The notes under the pieces: model-generated
What the model was told of the DNA's origin: nothing
The model's input: the letters and a program-made list of their open reading frames with translations, nothing else
Database searches by the model: none
Assembly (NCBI RefSeq): GCF_964204645.1
Contig: NC_134028.1
Span: 18,204,153-18,268,152 of the forward strand
Source of the DNA: Tubulanus polymorphus
Lineage: Eukaryota > Nemertea > Palaeonemertea > Tubulaniformes > Tubulanidae
Length of the DNA stretch: 64,000 nt
Reading direction: 5' to 3'
Part shown: piece by piece, positions 23,743 to 33,583 of the stretch
How positions within the stretch are numbered: position 1 is the stretch's first letter
Layout: each line of letters opens with the position of its first letter
Position numbers and translations under genes: made by a program

Positions 23743-24181
23743 ATGGATAATCTTGTTAGGTGCCAATGTGGACAATGTCAGATCTTAGAGATGGAGCAGG
23801 AGTGTGTGTGCTGTAAGGAGATGACGTCGTGAAAAGTAGACTGGAATGGGCTTGGGAGGAGTCCGGACAAAATGGAGAGATCTGACGGACACGGCAGCTT
23901 TCGCTTCTATCTGTTTGAACCCTTGGGTCCTGCAGCTGATGTGGACCGAATTTAAACGGCAGTATGGACAGAAAAGTTTTGAAGGGCCAGCAAATGCGAA
24001 ATTACGACATATAGCGTACAGATCATTTTTTCGGTGGTGTTGGGGATATTTGGGCAAGGAGAATAGGAGTATTTTGTCTGCTTGTGTCGTTTCTTGTATC
24101 CGCGCACATTTCCCTGAGGACGGTTTTGAGGAGGACCATGTATATAAAGGATTTCATAATGTGTCGATTGATGGACCTTAA
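23743..24181 (+). pseudogene. P2X7 C-terminal (ballast) domain-like gene carried by the Kolobok element
   Basis: Frame 1 from an ATG at 23743 reads MDNLVRCQCGQCQILEMEQE and then CVCC, the C.CG.C...ECxCC zinc-binding start of the P2X7 cytoplasmic ballast domain. After a stop at 23830-23832 the frame shifts by one, and the match continues: SICLNPWVLQLMWTEFKRQY, IAYRSFFRWCWGYLGK and CIRAHFPEDGFEE, ending at 24181. There are no P2X transmembrane or ATP-binding parts. In vertebrates the domain binds zinc and guanine nucleotides and anchors the channel; outside P2X7 it is found alone or with other domains in many invertebrate genes. The ORF converges on the transposase 3' end 0.8 kb away and lies 0.4 kb inside the transposon terminus, so it is probably cargo or a second transposon gene. 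Confidence 0.75.
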
Positions 24182-24961
24182 TGAATTGAAATGAAGGAAT
24201 TCAACTTAAAAATTTAAAAGACGTTCATATATTCTTTTTAACTTGTGCTGTTCTTACAGATAATTTTATAAAACAATGACATCGCTAAGATATAAAATAT
24301 AAATTATTATTGCATGTTCATAATCTATCAAACTTTTTGCTATCAATCCATTGAGTTCCAATATAAACATCTGATCACAATTAATTGTTCAAGTAAGGAG
24401 CAGTTTGGTTATGCTTAAGTAGATCAATAATTTCATTTTCAGGTTCCTATCATCAATTTTCTACAGATATTTATTGAGTGAACTGGTGTCTACAACTTTC
24501 ACTTAGACTTGTTAGCTTAGTTTCACCATTAATCTTTCCATGCAAATGTAGATATTTTGTCTTCATTACCTTAAAAGGACATGAAAAATATTTTTAGGTG
24601 GAATTATAAAACGAACACAAGATATATCATTATTCCTGATGTTGAGAAACGTACTTCGTATCTTTGAACTGCCAAATTTCAAATATATTTCTTCGTACAT
24701 TATTCTTCGAATTAAATCGTCACTTCGGGTCATCAATTTTTCAGCAGCTCTGAAAAGAGTGTATTTTTGTTAAGAAAATCACTATAATTGTCATGTTTTC
24801 ATGTGCATTACAAGATTATTTGAAATTATTCCTTCAATCTACATGCCAAGAGACTTACCATTCAATCATCTATTAGTGTTTTTTAATCTTGTCCTGTGCA
24901 TTGCGATGGCTTCTTCTTTGGGGATTCTTTCTTTGTTTGATGAGAGTCGGTGGTACTGTGA
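24182..24961. other. Space between two converging Kolobok genes
   Basis: AT-rich and without a coding signal on either strand; presumably the 3' untranslated ends of the ballast-like ORF (+) and the transposase (-). A tttcattttcag acceptor-like word is at about 24431-24442, but I see no exon after it. Confidence 0.45.
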
Positions 24962-25026
24962 TTATTTTTCTTGGCCATCTGCTTCTACGTCCTTGAGTAT
25001 CCTTTTCCAGCAAATGTCGACATATT
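24962..25026 (-). pseudogene. Kolobok transposase, last exon
   Basis: Minus-strand acceptor ttatttcag, then 22 codons including the carried-over base: EYVDICWKRILKDVEADGQE, followed by K and the stop TAA at 24962-24964. This acidic, amphipathic end is the usual C-terminus after the T-Y-x-Y-V motif of Kolobok transposases. The phase fits the donor of the upstream exon at 25112. Confidence 0.7.
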
Positions 25027-25111
25027 CTGAAATAAAAAACACTGTTAGCCAACAATGTGTTTGGTAAAATGAATTATTTACATAAGTTCAGTTAATAACT
25101 TGAATATTCAC

Positions 25112-25257
25112 CATAAGTGGCATCAGTCAGTAGTTTCTGCTATGTGTGGGTGTCCTTGTATTTTGGATAGACAATACTATATTTATTGGTCCCATCAATC
25201 TTTGTGCCTGGAATTCTGTCACTATTCTCATTGAAATGTAGGGCAGCTATTTGTAAC
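25112..25257 (-). pseudogene. Kolobok transposase, penultimate exon
   Basis: Reads LQIAALHFNENSDRIPGTKI on the minus strand, then KYSIVYPKYKDTHT, a stop, and QKLLTDATY. The ALHxNEN...FPKYK...TY.Y run is a strongly conserved C-terminal block of Kolobok/THAP transposases and related host genes. A TAG at 25140-25142 breaks it. Donor gtgaat at its 3' side, acceptor ttctcttag at its 5' side. Confidence 0.75.
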
Positions 25258-25499
25258 CTAAGAGAAGACAATATGACAGTCATCGAAAGAGAAGTACAAT
25301 AAGGAATAATACAAATCTTGAGGGCTTAAATGACGGCATTGTATTAATTCCAAATCTTGATTGATATAAGTATTAGCAGGGACATACGTATGAAAAAATA
25401 GAAATCACTCAATTATTATATACTTTGCTTACCTGCTTGTCATTTTATTGTAAGAGAACTGAATCATCTTCTGTGAAGATACTCCAGTTTACTGGTCTG

Positions 25500-25583
25500 G
25501 CCGTATGGTGACATTATCTTCGGCATTCGGCAACGCTTTAAGCCTTCCAATTCCATTGCATTTGAATTATTTACCTCGTTGGA
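25500..25583 (-). pseudogene. Kolobok transposase, exon with the NSNAMELEGLKR motif
   Basis: After the minus-strand acceptor tttttttag it reads SNEVNNSNAMELEGLKR, a conserved block between the first and second catalytic aspartates of Kolobok-type DDE transposases. It then loses the family match, with a probable frameshift, and the next conserved part (the VTDRH region) is not seen. The 3' limit is uncertain. Confidence 0.65.
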
Positions 25584-25668
25584 CTAAAAAAATCAATAAC
25601 AAAGATGTATATAAACCGTTCTCTGTTTTAAATTCAGGAAAAAGCAAGATTTTATGGTTCTGACATAC

Positions 25669-25908
25669 CTGAACAAGTTCAAACGCTATCACTTAGTTAG
25701 TTATTAGATCCATCAGAGTGTTACTTCCAAATTTAGCAGAATGACCCATAGAATCGCCACGTCCATCACCAGCAAGCAATCGTGGCCTGGTAATTTGTTG
25801 AAAAGTGCCGATCTACTTGCTTCCCACACTGATGAAACAGCATCGTGAAGATAGTTTTTCTGGTACCGAAAATATGTCCTGGTACTCTGAGCCGCTATAT
25901 TCATGAAA
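25669..25908 (-). pseudogene. Kolobok transposase, exon with the first catalytic aspartate region
   Basis: Begins after acceptor attttag with FMNIAAQSTRTYFRYQKNYL, then HDAVSSVWEASRSALFNKL. A frameshift near 25790 leads into LLAGDGRGDSMGHSAKFGS, then LMDLITN, a stop, and VIAFELVQ before the donor gtatgt. AGDGRxDSxGHSAKYGSYTLMD is the first-aspartate block of the DDE/RNase H fold in these transposases. The splice phase fits the exon at 25993. Confidence 0.8.
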
Positions 25909-25992
25909 CTAAAATTGGATTTACCATTTCATTTATAACTTAAAACAATTATGTTTGATTTGACTGAAGGCATTGTTTTTACTGCAACTTAC

Positions 25993-26280
25993 TTGAACAG
26001 TCGAAAAACTTTTGTGGGCAAACTTCCTGTTAAAAGAACCATGGCACTTAATAAAACATCCAATATAGGAATTCCACGAGCAATTGTCGGTTGGCTGGAT
26101 CATTCAGTAGATTCACCACAATTCAAACAATTTGTTCTGACAGTCAACATTGTTCCTCTTTGCCTCTTCCAAACTTGGTTCTCTCTTCCACAGTGCCGGC
26201 AGTTTTGTAACAGTTGCAGAATTGCTGACTGGAACACAATGATCTTGGTTTGGTCTTTATACAACTTATCCGATTCATCA
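25993..26280 (-). pseudogene. Kolobok transposase, cysteine-rich exon
   Basis: Minus strand from acceptor gatcattgcag: SDESDKLYKDQTKIIVFQSA, then CRHCGRENQ and NCLNCGEST (two CxxC pairs, a likely zinc ribbon). A TGA at 26100-26102 interrupts where the family usually has tryptophan, and it goes on IPILDVLLSAMVLLTGSLP, then TKVFRLF. Otherwise the exon is open over its 288 bp. The donor gtaagt is at 25987-25992. It joins in phase to the exon at 43181-43379 across the Polinton. Confidence 0.78.
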
Positions 26281-26349
26281 CTGCAATGATCAATGAAGTT
26301 TTATACAAAAGAAAGGAAAACATCATTCATGATTAAAATATTATACTTC

Positions 26350-26355
26350 ACTAAC
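26350..26355. repeat. Polinton target-site duplication, left
   Basis: ACTAAC here and GCTAAC at 43175-43180: a 6-bp duplication with one mismatch, the normal length for Polintons. On the minus strand the original site reads GTTAGT, the splice donor of a Kolobok transposase intron. Confidence 0.75.
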
Positions 26356-26946
26356 AGTAATAGGGGTAATGGGCTTTCAAGCCAAAGGTCGAACGGTCGA
26401 GCTCATTAAAAAACAAAACATTAAAAGTAATTTAAAACTATAATATATTTTCATAACCGTGTGTATTTTATATTATAACTAAATATTTATTCTAAGATAT
26501 CAATAATTAAAATTTTAAAAGCATATTATATTAAATCAATTGGTCGCTCCACTTCGCTACCGCTCCGCTTCGCGACCAATTGATTTATTTACAATACACA
26601 AATTCATATAATCAAATATATTTTAATAATAATAATTATTCTATTATTCAACTGAAATACACACGGTTATGAAAATATATTATAGTTTTAAATTACTTTT
26701 AATATTTGTTTTTAATGAACTCGACCATTCAACCTTTAACCTGAAAGCCCATTACCCCTGTTACTCTTAAAATAATCATGTAAATGAATAACATTTAAAT
26801 TGACAGATTATTCACTATAAAAGTATATATTTACAACTCTATTTCAATATTCATATTTGTGTGAGTTAGATTTTTAAACATTAAAAGTGTTAGTAAAGTG
26901 TGATTGAAATAATGCATGATATAAATCATTGAACTTCTAAAATCTA
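26356..26946. repeat. Polinton left terminal inverted repeat with nested 410-bp palindrome
   Basis: Pairs with 42586-43174. The outer 410 bp (26356-26765) is itself an imperfect palindrome that starts AGTAATAGGGGTAATGGGC and ends GCCCATTACCCCTGTTACT. At its centre a perfect 15-bp stem (26533-26547 with 26572-26586, AAATCAATTGGTCGC) encloses a GC-rich loop. The inner 180 bp leads to the first gene and carries its promoter-like motif. Confidence 0.88.
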
Positions 26947-26971
26947 TTTTAATAAAAAATTTAGTATTAAA
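26946..26971 (+). promoter_or_regulatory. Putative early-type promoter motif of the Polinton
   Basis: TTTTAATAAAAAATTTAG, then TATTAAA just before the ATG at 26972. Closely similar text precedes the ATGs at 30943 (30919-30942) and 37434 (37409-37433), and, on the minus strand, the HNH gene at 42558 (42559-42590). These four genes look non-structural, so I call it early by analogy; expression data are needed to prove the class. Confidence 0.5.
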
Positions 26972-29900
26972 ATGGAAGCAAATAAGTACTACTGCCCAAC
27001 ATGTAATATCAATATAGATAAATCCCAAAAAGCGAGACACAATAAAACTAAAACACATTTAGAGAATAAATTGAAACTAGAATATAAAGATGATATATTA
27101 GAATCTAAATTAGATGAATTAAAGAATGAAAAAGAAACATACAAATGTGATACATGTAATCAATCATTCAGTGATAAAAGATATTATAATGAACATTTAA
27201 AATCTAAAAGTCATATTAGAAATAAGAATAATGATATTTTAGGTAAAGATTATTTTGATAAAGATAATGATAAGAAACAGAAGACAATTAAAAGCATAAA
27301 AAATAAATTAAACAATAAAAGACCATACATGGAAGATGTAAGAAAATATATTAATTCATTAGATAATAAAAAAGTTATAGAGATAACCGAAGCATTTAAA
27401 AGTGATATTGGCCCAGCAGCTATCGAGTTTAAATTTCATAAAGGAAAAACATTAGAAGAAAATAAAAAACATTTAGAAAATATGAAAGAAATAATAAAAA
27501 TAATAACTGATGTTGAATATCCTAAAATAAGTATATCTTCTAAAGTTAAATTCATAAAATCTGAAGATAAACCAATATATAATATAAATCCTCATTCACA
27601 ACATATTATTTCAAAACAACATATAGATGATAAATTAGATACATGTTATAATGAAGTAAAAACTAAAATAGAAGAGAAATATTTTGAAGGATCTGGTTTA
27701 ATATTTGATGAAATACTTTACATGTTTATAACACAAAATATAATAAGTTAACTAAATCGAAACCAATAGATGAAAATAATGTATCATATTATAAAGAACC
27801 AGATATTGAAGCATCGAGTTATATTAAACATCCTGCAACTTATAATATTTGTAGATTAACTCTTTATAAACCATTTGAAAATAATTATAAGATAGATAAG
27901 TATCCTGTTAGAATTAAAAACATCCCAAAGATAGAAAGAGATGATAATTTAAGAATAAATGTATTTGATTTAATCAAATTACCAAATACAAAAGGTAACA
28001 ACATAAAACATTATACATTAGAACCTTTATACCTATCAAAAGATTATGATTCAAATAATGTTATAGATATACTATATTATGAGAATCATTATATGTTGAT
28101 TAAACAAATCGATTTATTTTTTAAATCAGAAAATGATCACCATAAAATATATCTATGTAGAAAATGTTTACATAGATTCAGTAATGAAAGTACATTATTA
28201 AATCATAAACAATTATGTGAAAATCATGATTATTGTAAATTAGTTTTACCAAATGAAAAGGATAAAATATTAGAATTCAAAAAATATGATTACAAAAATA
28301 AAGTACCATTTGTAATATATGGGGATTTTGAATCATTAAATAAAGAACTAACTGATCAAGATAGAAAAGAAATATATTATAAGAGAATGAAATTAAATTC
28401 TAATGAAAATGATTATTCTGAAGAACCACCAATAACAAATACTATTAAAAAGATTCATCAATCAGCTGCAGCTTTCGGGTTATATATTAAATCTGATTAT
28501 CCAGAACTAATTGAAAGTGAATATTATGATTATAGAAATGAAAATGTTATCAATCATTTTTGTGACTTATTAATTGAATATGAAATAAGATTTAGTAAAT
28601 TATTGAATACAAATATAGAAATTATAATGACAGAAGAAGATAAAGAAGAATTTGAGTTTGCAGATAAATGTTATTATTGTGAAAAGATATTTAATTATAA
28701 AGATAAAAAAAGTAAGAGACCATGATCATTTGAATGGAAAGTTTAGAGGCGCAGTGCATGAGAATTGTAACTTACAAGCTAAGAAAATTAACTTTGTACC
28801 AGTTATATTTCATAATCTATCAGGATATGATGCACATTTATTCATCAAACAGTTATGCCATAAAATAGAAGAAATTAATAATGAAATAGAAAGATTAAAT
28901 TCAAATAGATCAAAAGATAAAATACCAACTTATAAATTTAGAATGTTAGCTAAAACATCTGAGAATTATATATCATTCCAATTTGGGTGTTTAAGATTTA
29001 TAGATTCATATAGATTTTTAAATAGTTCATTAGATAACTTATCAAAATCATTAGTTGATGATGAATTAAAGATATTAAAAGAATATTACCCAAATGATGA
29101 TGATTTTCAATTAATGAGATATAAAGGAGCAATTCCATATTCTTTCTATAAAAATCATAATGATTTTAACATAAATGAATTATTGAAAGAACAATTCTAT
29201 GATGAATTAAAAAATGAATATGTTAAAGATGAAGTCTATAATAGAACATTGAATATTTGGAATCATTTCAAAATAGAAAATCATGGGCAATTAGTAGATA
29301 TATATTTAAAATCAGATGTATTATTATTAACCGATATATTCGAAAGGTTTAGAGATGTAAACCTAAAATATTTTAACATTGATCCATGTCATTGTTATTC
29401 ATCACCAGGATTAACATGGGATTGTGGATTAAAATTTACAGGTATAAAAATGGATTTGTTAACAAATATAGATCAATTACTATTATTTGAAAAATCTATA
29501 AGAGGAGGAGTTTCAGGTGTATTAGGTGATAGATATTTCAATGTAAATGATAACCATGGATATAAGTTATTATATATAGATGCAAATAATTTGTATGGTT
29601 GGGCAATGATGGAACCACAACCTTATGGAGTATTTGAATTAACTGAAGTTTTACAGAATGAAAATAATGATAAATTTGATTGGAAGAAAAGAATTCTAGA
29701 TATTGCAGATGATTCAGATACTGGTTACTTCTTTGTTGTAGATTTAGAATATCCTGAAGATAAAAAATTTAAATCTAGAAATCTAGCATACTGCCCCGAA
29801 CATAAAACTGTAACACATGAAGAATTATCAAATTATCAAAAAAGAATTAAACCTGAAAATCATATTCATACAGAAAAGTTAATGGTAACTCAGGAAGATA

Positions 29901-30913
29901 AATATAATTATGTAGTACATTATAGAATGTTAAAGTTTTATCTAAAACAAGGAATGATCCTAAAAAAAGTACATAAATATATTTCATTCAGTCAATCTAA
30001 GTGGTTAGAAAAATATATAGATTTTAACACCAAACAGAGAACTGAAGCTAAAACTGATTTCGAGAAAGATTTCTTCAAACTAATGAATAATGCATTCTAT
30101 GGTAAGACTTGTGAAAATATTAGAAATAGAAATGATATTGAGTTAGTCAGTAATGGTAAAAGAATTAGACATTTACAATCATATCCTAAGTTCATTGGTA
30201 ACAGAATATTTGATGAAAATTTAGCTGCAGTTAAGATGAGAGGAACATCAATGAAATTTAATAAACCAATCTATGTTGGCGCATCAGTTTTAGAATTATC
30301 AAAATTACTAATGTATGAATTCTATTATAATGTATTACAACCACTTTTTGGAGAAAAACATATAGAAATACTATATTTTGATACCGATTCTTACATATTA
30401 AAGATAAAAACTGATAACATAACTGATGATTTAAAAACATTAAAACATCATTTTGATTTCAGTAACTATCCTAAAAATCATGAATTGTTTAGCAATGATA
30501 ATAAAAAAGTTCCAGGGAAGTTTAAGGATGAATTAGGTGGTGAAGAAATGATAGAGTTCATCGGTATTAGATCTAAAATGTATTCATATAAAACTAAAGA
30601 ACATGAAGCTAAAAAGTTAAAGGGAATAACCAAAAGTGTAGTAGAAAAGAATATTCATTTCAAAGATTACATCAATTGTATATTCAATGAAGAAGTTAGA
30701 AAACATAAGATGAGATGTTTAAGATCTGAAGACCATGAAATGTTTATTGAAGAAATTGAAAAGATAAGTCTAAACCCATTTGATGATAAAAGATATATTT
30801 TAGATGATGGAATTCATACAGTTGCTTATGGTTGCAATTTAGATGAATACTTAAAATTTAAAAGAGAAGAAACAAAAGAGAACGAGACAATGAAAAGAAT
30901 TCTAACGTGTTAA
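26972..30913 (+). pseudogene. polB: Polinton DNA polymerase B with N-terminal zinc fingers (two frame breaks)
   Basis: Family-B polymerase that replicates the element by protein priming. The N-terminus has C2H2 fingers (YYCPTCNINIDKSQKARH; YKCDTCNQSFSDKRYYNEH) and another near 28155 (CRKCLHRFSNES). Exonuclease motifs follow: YGDFES (ExoI), HNLSGYDAH (ExoII) and YLKSDVLLLTD (ExoIII). An endonuclease-VII-like CYYCEK...RDHDHLNGKFRGAVHENCN insert lies in between. Polymerase motifs: DANNLYGWAM (A), KLMNNAFYGKT (B) and YFDTDSY (C). The frame breaks twice: near 27715, and near 28705 in a run of A. Thus the gene appears as three ORFs (26972-27751, 27721-28725, 28652-30913). Everything downstream of the second break is open. 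Confidence 0.92.
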
Positions 30914-30942
30914 TCAAATTTTAATAAAAATATGTTATTAAA

Positions 30943-31296
30943 ATGGAGAGTAAACAAACACACAGTGAGAAAAACAAATCATTTCTAGATAGAATAAAAG
31001 ATACTACAAATGTAAAATCTGTAGATTATAAATTCAAAAAGTTAACAGAATTAACAATTCATAAGAAATATCTAATTACAAATATTGATACAGTTACTAA
31101 TAACTATGGAGATAAATTAGTTATGCACTTAGAATATGAAGGATTAAAAGGAAATACACATAAATTCAGAACATATTTACCGGATAGATTTCATAGATTA
31201 TCAAGTGAAGATCTAGAAGAATTATGTTCTGGAGATTTCTATTTCGTATACAAAGGTAAGAATGAAAAGGGGCACCATGAAATAGATTTCGAATAA
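30943..31296 (+). CDS. Conserved small Polinton protein downstream of PolB
   Basis: 117 residues, open, start supported by the same upstream motif as PolB. Lysine-rich N-terminus, then LTELTIHKKYLITNIDTVTN, LVMHLEYEGLKG and KFRTYLPDRFHRLSSEDLEE, a beta-rich pattern ending in FYFVYKGKNEKG. I recall similar short proteins next to PolB in invertebrate Polintons, with a pattern that could be an OB fold binding nucleic acid; that role is inference. It shares the early-type motif with PolB rather than the T-run motif of the structural genes. Confidence 0.6.
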   Translation: MESKQTHSEKNKSFLDRIKDTTNVKSVDYKFKKLTELTIHKKYLITNIDTVTNNYGDKLVMHLEYEGLKGNTHKFRTYLPDRFHRLSSEDLEELCSGDFYFVYKGKNEKGHHEIDFE

Positions 31297-31313
31297 GAAA
31301 ATATGTAAAATAA

Positions 31314-32050
31314 ATGGTAGAATTAAAAGAATACAGAATATTTGTTGATTCAAGAAAATTTACAAATTATAAATCTCATAATTTACTAGTACAATTAGAT
31401 AGAGAATTTAAGAATTGTGTTGATTTAAAATTAGTAAATATAAGTTTATGTAATTCTTTTTACAATATAACGGATAAAACTATTGAAGATAATACTTTTT
31501 AATTCATATTGGAAATATAGATAAATGGTTTCATATAATTTTAAAACCAGGATTATATAATTTAGAAACATTAGCTCAAGAAATTAATCGAAGAGCACGG
31601 TTGAAAATTAGAAGAGATGATACATTTTTAATTAGATTTATAAAAAGTGATAGCACAAATAAAATTAAAATAAAGGTATATGATGAAAGTCAACATGCAT
31701 TTATGGTAAAAAAACCTATAGCTAAACTGTTAGGAATTGCACCAGATACTGTTACAGGAAACATAGATGGTAAATCAAATATAATACCTTTTACACACTT
31801 TTATATTTATTGCAATTTAATCGAGCCTACAAAAACATTCGAAGCAACTAAAGAAACAATTTGTAATTCTAGTATATTAAATATTTTACCATTAAAGAAT
31901 GTTAAACAATTTGGAACGCAAATAAATTATAATTTAACAGAATGTGATTTCAAACCATGCATTTCTCAATTTAATAATTTTAGATTAGAAATAAGAAATC
32001 ACAATGGATATTTAATTGATTTGAATAACTTTCCTGTAATTTATGACTAG
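31314..32050 (+). pseudogene. Candidate minor capsid (penton) protein of the Polinton, one frame break
   Basis: The gene opens at 31314 (ELKEYRIFVDSRKFTNYKSH, then LKLVNISLCNSFYNITD) and loses frame in a short T run near 31497. A second ORF carries on with KPGLYNLETLAQEINRRA, AKLLGIAPDTV, FYIYCNLIEPTK and LRLEIRN-type text (FRLEIRNHNGYLIDLNNFP). About 245 residues, beta-rich, the size of Polinton minor capsid proteins (single jelly-roll, capsid vertices). The family is conserved in invertebrate Polintons; the penton label is inferred from size, pattern and location. Stop at 32048-32050. Confidence 0.55.
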
Positions 32051-32087
32051 TTATAAGATGTAGAGAGTAATTTTTTTCACTATATAA

Positions 32088-32444
32088 ATGAATATAACTG
32101 TTGGGCCGAGTATATGTTTTGGGTTTGATTTTAAACATGAGAAAGAAATGAAATTTAACATTAATGATGTAATTACACATATCAAAAATATTGCATTTTC
32201 TAATGAAACAACATTTGAGTATGAAACAACAATAGATAAAGAAACTTTAAATGTAGAAAAGATTACTAATTTAATTAGAGAATCTTTAAGATTTTATGAA
32301 TTAGATGAAGATTTTATCATCGATGATATTAAAAAAATAATAATTGAAATATATACAAATGAAACTAGTAATGAAATAAATGTTGAATTAATCATAAATA
32401 AGATAACTAAATATTTTGATGATAGTAATTTTTTTGATAAATAA
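32088..32444 (+). CDS. Small Polinton protein, unassigned
   Basis: 118 residues, open. MNITVGPSICFGFDF then a charged helical region rich in isoleucine, lysine and asparagine (THIKNIAFSNETTFEYETTI, DEDFIIDDIKKIIIEIYTNE). No transmembrane segment or known motif. A late-type T-run motif lies just upstream (32071-32087). Its stop codon abuts the ATG of the next gene. Confidence 0.55.
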   Translation: MNITVGPSICFGFDFKHEKEMKFNINDVITHIKNIAFSNETTFEYETTIDKETLNVEKITNLIRESLRFYELDEDFIIDDIKKIIIEIYTNETSNEINVELIINKITKYFDDSNFFDK

Positions 32445-32666
32445 ATGAGTGATAATAAGTGGATAATAACTGGATTATATAATGGAGCATTACTATCAGT
32501 TGGAACTGTTGGTTATTCAATGGTATTAAAAAAAGTATTTAAAATGGGAAGTGTTAATATTGATAGATTTGATATAAATGATATTTTAAAATCAACATTA
32601 GCAGTTACTTTATCTAATTTAACTATTGATTATTTGGAAAAACAAAAAGATATTCCTCCCATATAA
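32445..32666 (+). CDS. Small hydrophobic Polinton protein
   Basis: 73 residues, starting at the base after the previous stop. WIITGLYNGALLSVGTVGYS looks like a glycine-rich membrane segment; a short polar C-terminus ends KQKDIPPI. The late-type motif (tttttttgataaataa) lies inside the end of the upstream gene. Likely a virion membrane or internal protein, but no family match that I know. Confidence 0.5.
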   Translation: MSDNKWIITGLYNGALLSVGTVGYSMVLKKVFKMGSVNIDRFDINDILKSTLAVTLSNLTIDYLEKQKDIPPI

Positions 32667-32690
32667 ATACATAATTATTTTACTAAATAA

Positions 32691-33113
32691 ATGGCTTCTG
32701 CAGTTATAACTATTATAGGATCAGCAATTGTTAACGCTTTAGCATTTACTGGTGGTGGATATTTATTCAAGCATATTGATAAAAATGGTTCATTAACAGA
32801 ACAAAAAAGACATAACTTAGCATTAGAGAAATATAATAAAGCAGCAGAAGAATATAGAGAAAAACGACGAAACTATATGGGTTACATCAATAAAGAATTA
32901 TATGATCAGAAGATTTCACATAGAGATTTTGAATCAGTTGATGATGCAATGAGTTTATATAACGCGGTAACAAATAAAGAAAAATTACATCTACATAAAC
33001 CTACAATATCAGATTATTATACCCCAAGTAATGAACAACAGAAATATGAAATAATATGGATTTTAGGCGGAACTGTTATTGTTATATTTGTTGCTTATAA
33101 GTTTACTAATTAG
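32691..33113 (+). CDS. Conserved Polinton membrane-anchored protein
   Basis: 140 residues, open. An N-terminal glycine-rich hydrophobic stretch (VITIIGSAIVNALAFTGGGY), then a charged helix LTEQKRHNLALEKYNKAAEE, a conserved middle (YINKELYDQK, DFESVDDAMSLYNAVTNKEK), the motif KPTISDYYTPSNEQQKYE, and a C-terminal membrane helix IIWILGGTVIVIFVAYKF. The EQKRHNLA... and L/ISDxYxPSxEQ motifs recur in virion-type proteins of invertebrate Polintons. Function unknown. Late-type motif at 32675-32690. Confidence 0.7.
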   Translation: MASAVITIIGSAIVNALAFTGGGYLFKHIDKNGSLTEQKRHNLALEKYNKAAEEYREKRRNYMGYINKELYDQKISHRDFESVDDAMSLYNAVTNKEKLHLHKPTISDYYTPSNEQQKYEIIWILGGTVIVIFVAYKFTN

Positions 33114-33132
33114 TAATTTTTTTGCTAAATTA

Positions 33133-33567
33133 ATGGAAGATAAAGTTGATAATATTGATATTATTCCTCACGATATAAATAAAACTAAATTAAAAATATA
33201 TTTAGAAAAACAAATATTAGAATTTGAAAGTGACTTAAAGATAAGAAAGATAAAATATTTAAAAAGTAAAATTATATATTATTTGATTATAAGTGGTTCG
33301 GTTACAATTAGTTCTGTAATAACATTTCTAGCAATATTCAGTCCATTAACACCTTTAGCTATATCAATTGGTGTATTAGGATTAAGTTCAAGTGTTTTAA
33401 CTGGTATAAGTTCAAAATTAAATATAAAAATTAATAAAGAAAAAATTAAAACTAATATAAAAGAAATTAATAAATTAAAGAATACACTAGATTATATAAT
33501 AAGTTTAAATGGCCATATAACAGTTGAAGAACAAGATAAATTATTAAAAGAATTAATAAATTATTAA
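33133..33567 (+). CDS. Polinton two-helix membrane protein, unassigned
   Basis: I start this at 33133 (MEDKVDNIDIIPHDINKT), not at an upstream frame overlapping the previous gene, because the T-run motif (33117-33132) sits directly before this ATG. 144 residues: a charged coiled-coil-like part, then two hydrophobic segments (YYLIISGSVTISSVITFLAI; PLAISIGVLGLSSSVL), then another charged helix. No known family. Confidence 0.55.
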   Translation: MEDKVDNIDIIPHDINKTKLKIYLEKQILEFESDLKIRKIKYLKSKIIYYLIISGSVTISSVITFLAIFSPLTPLAISIGVLGLSSSVLTGISSKLNIKINKEKIKTNIKEINKLKNTLDYIISLNGHITVEEQDKLLKELINY

Positions 33568-33583
33568 TTTTTTAGTTATATAA

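Noticed and set aside
23743-24181. A P2X receptor gene
   Set aside because: Only the cytoplasmic ballast-like part is present; no channel or ATP-binding region is nearby, and the ORF is inside a transposon.
26972-30913. Three separate genes in place of one PolB
   Set aside because: Motifs run in polymerase order over overlapping ORFs, and the breaks are local frame changes.
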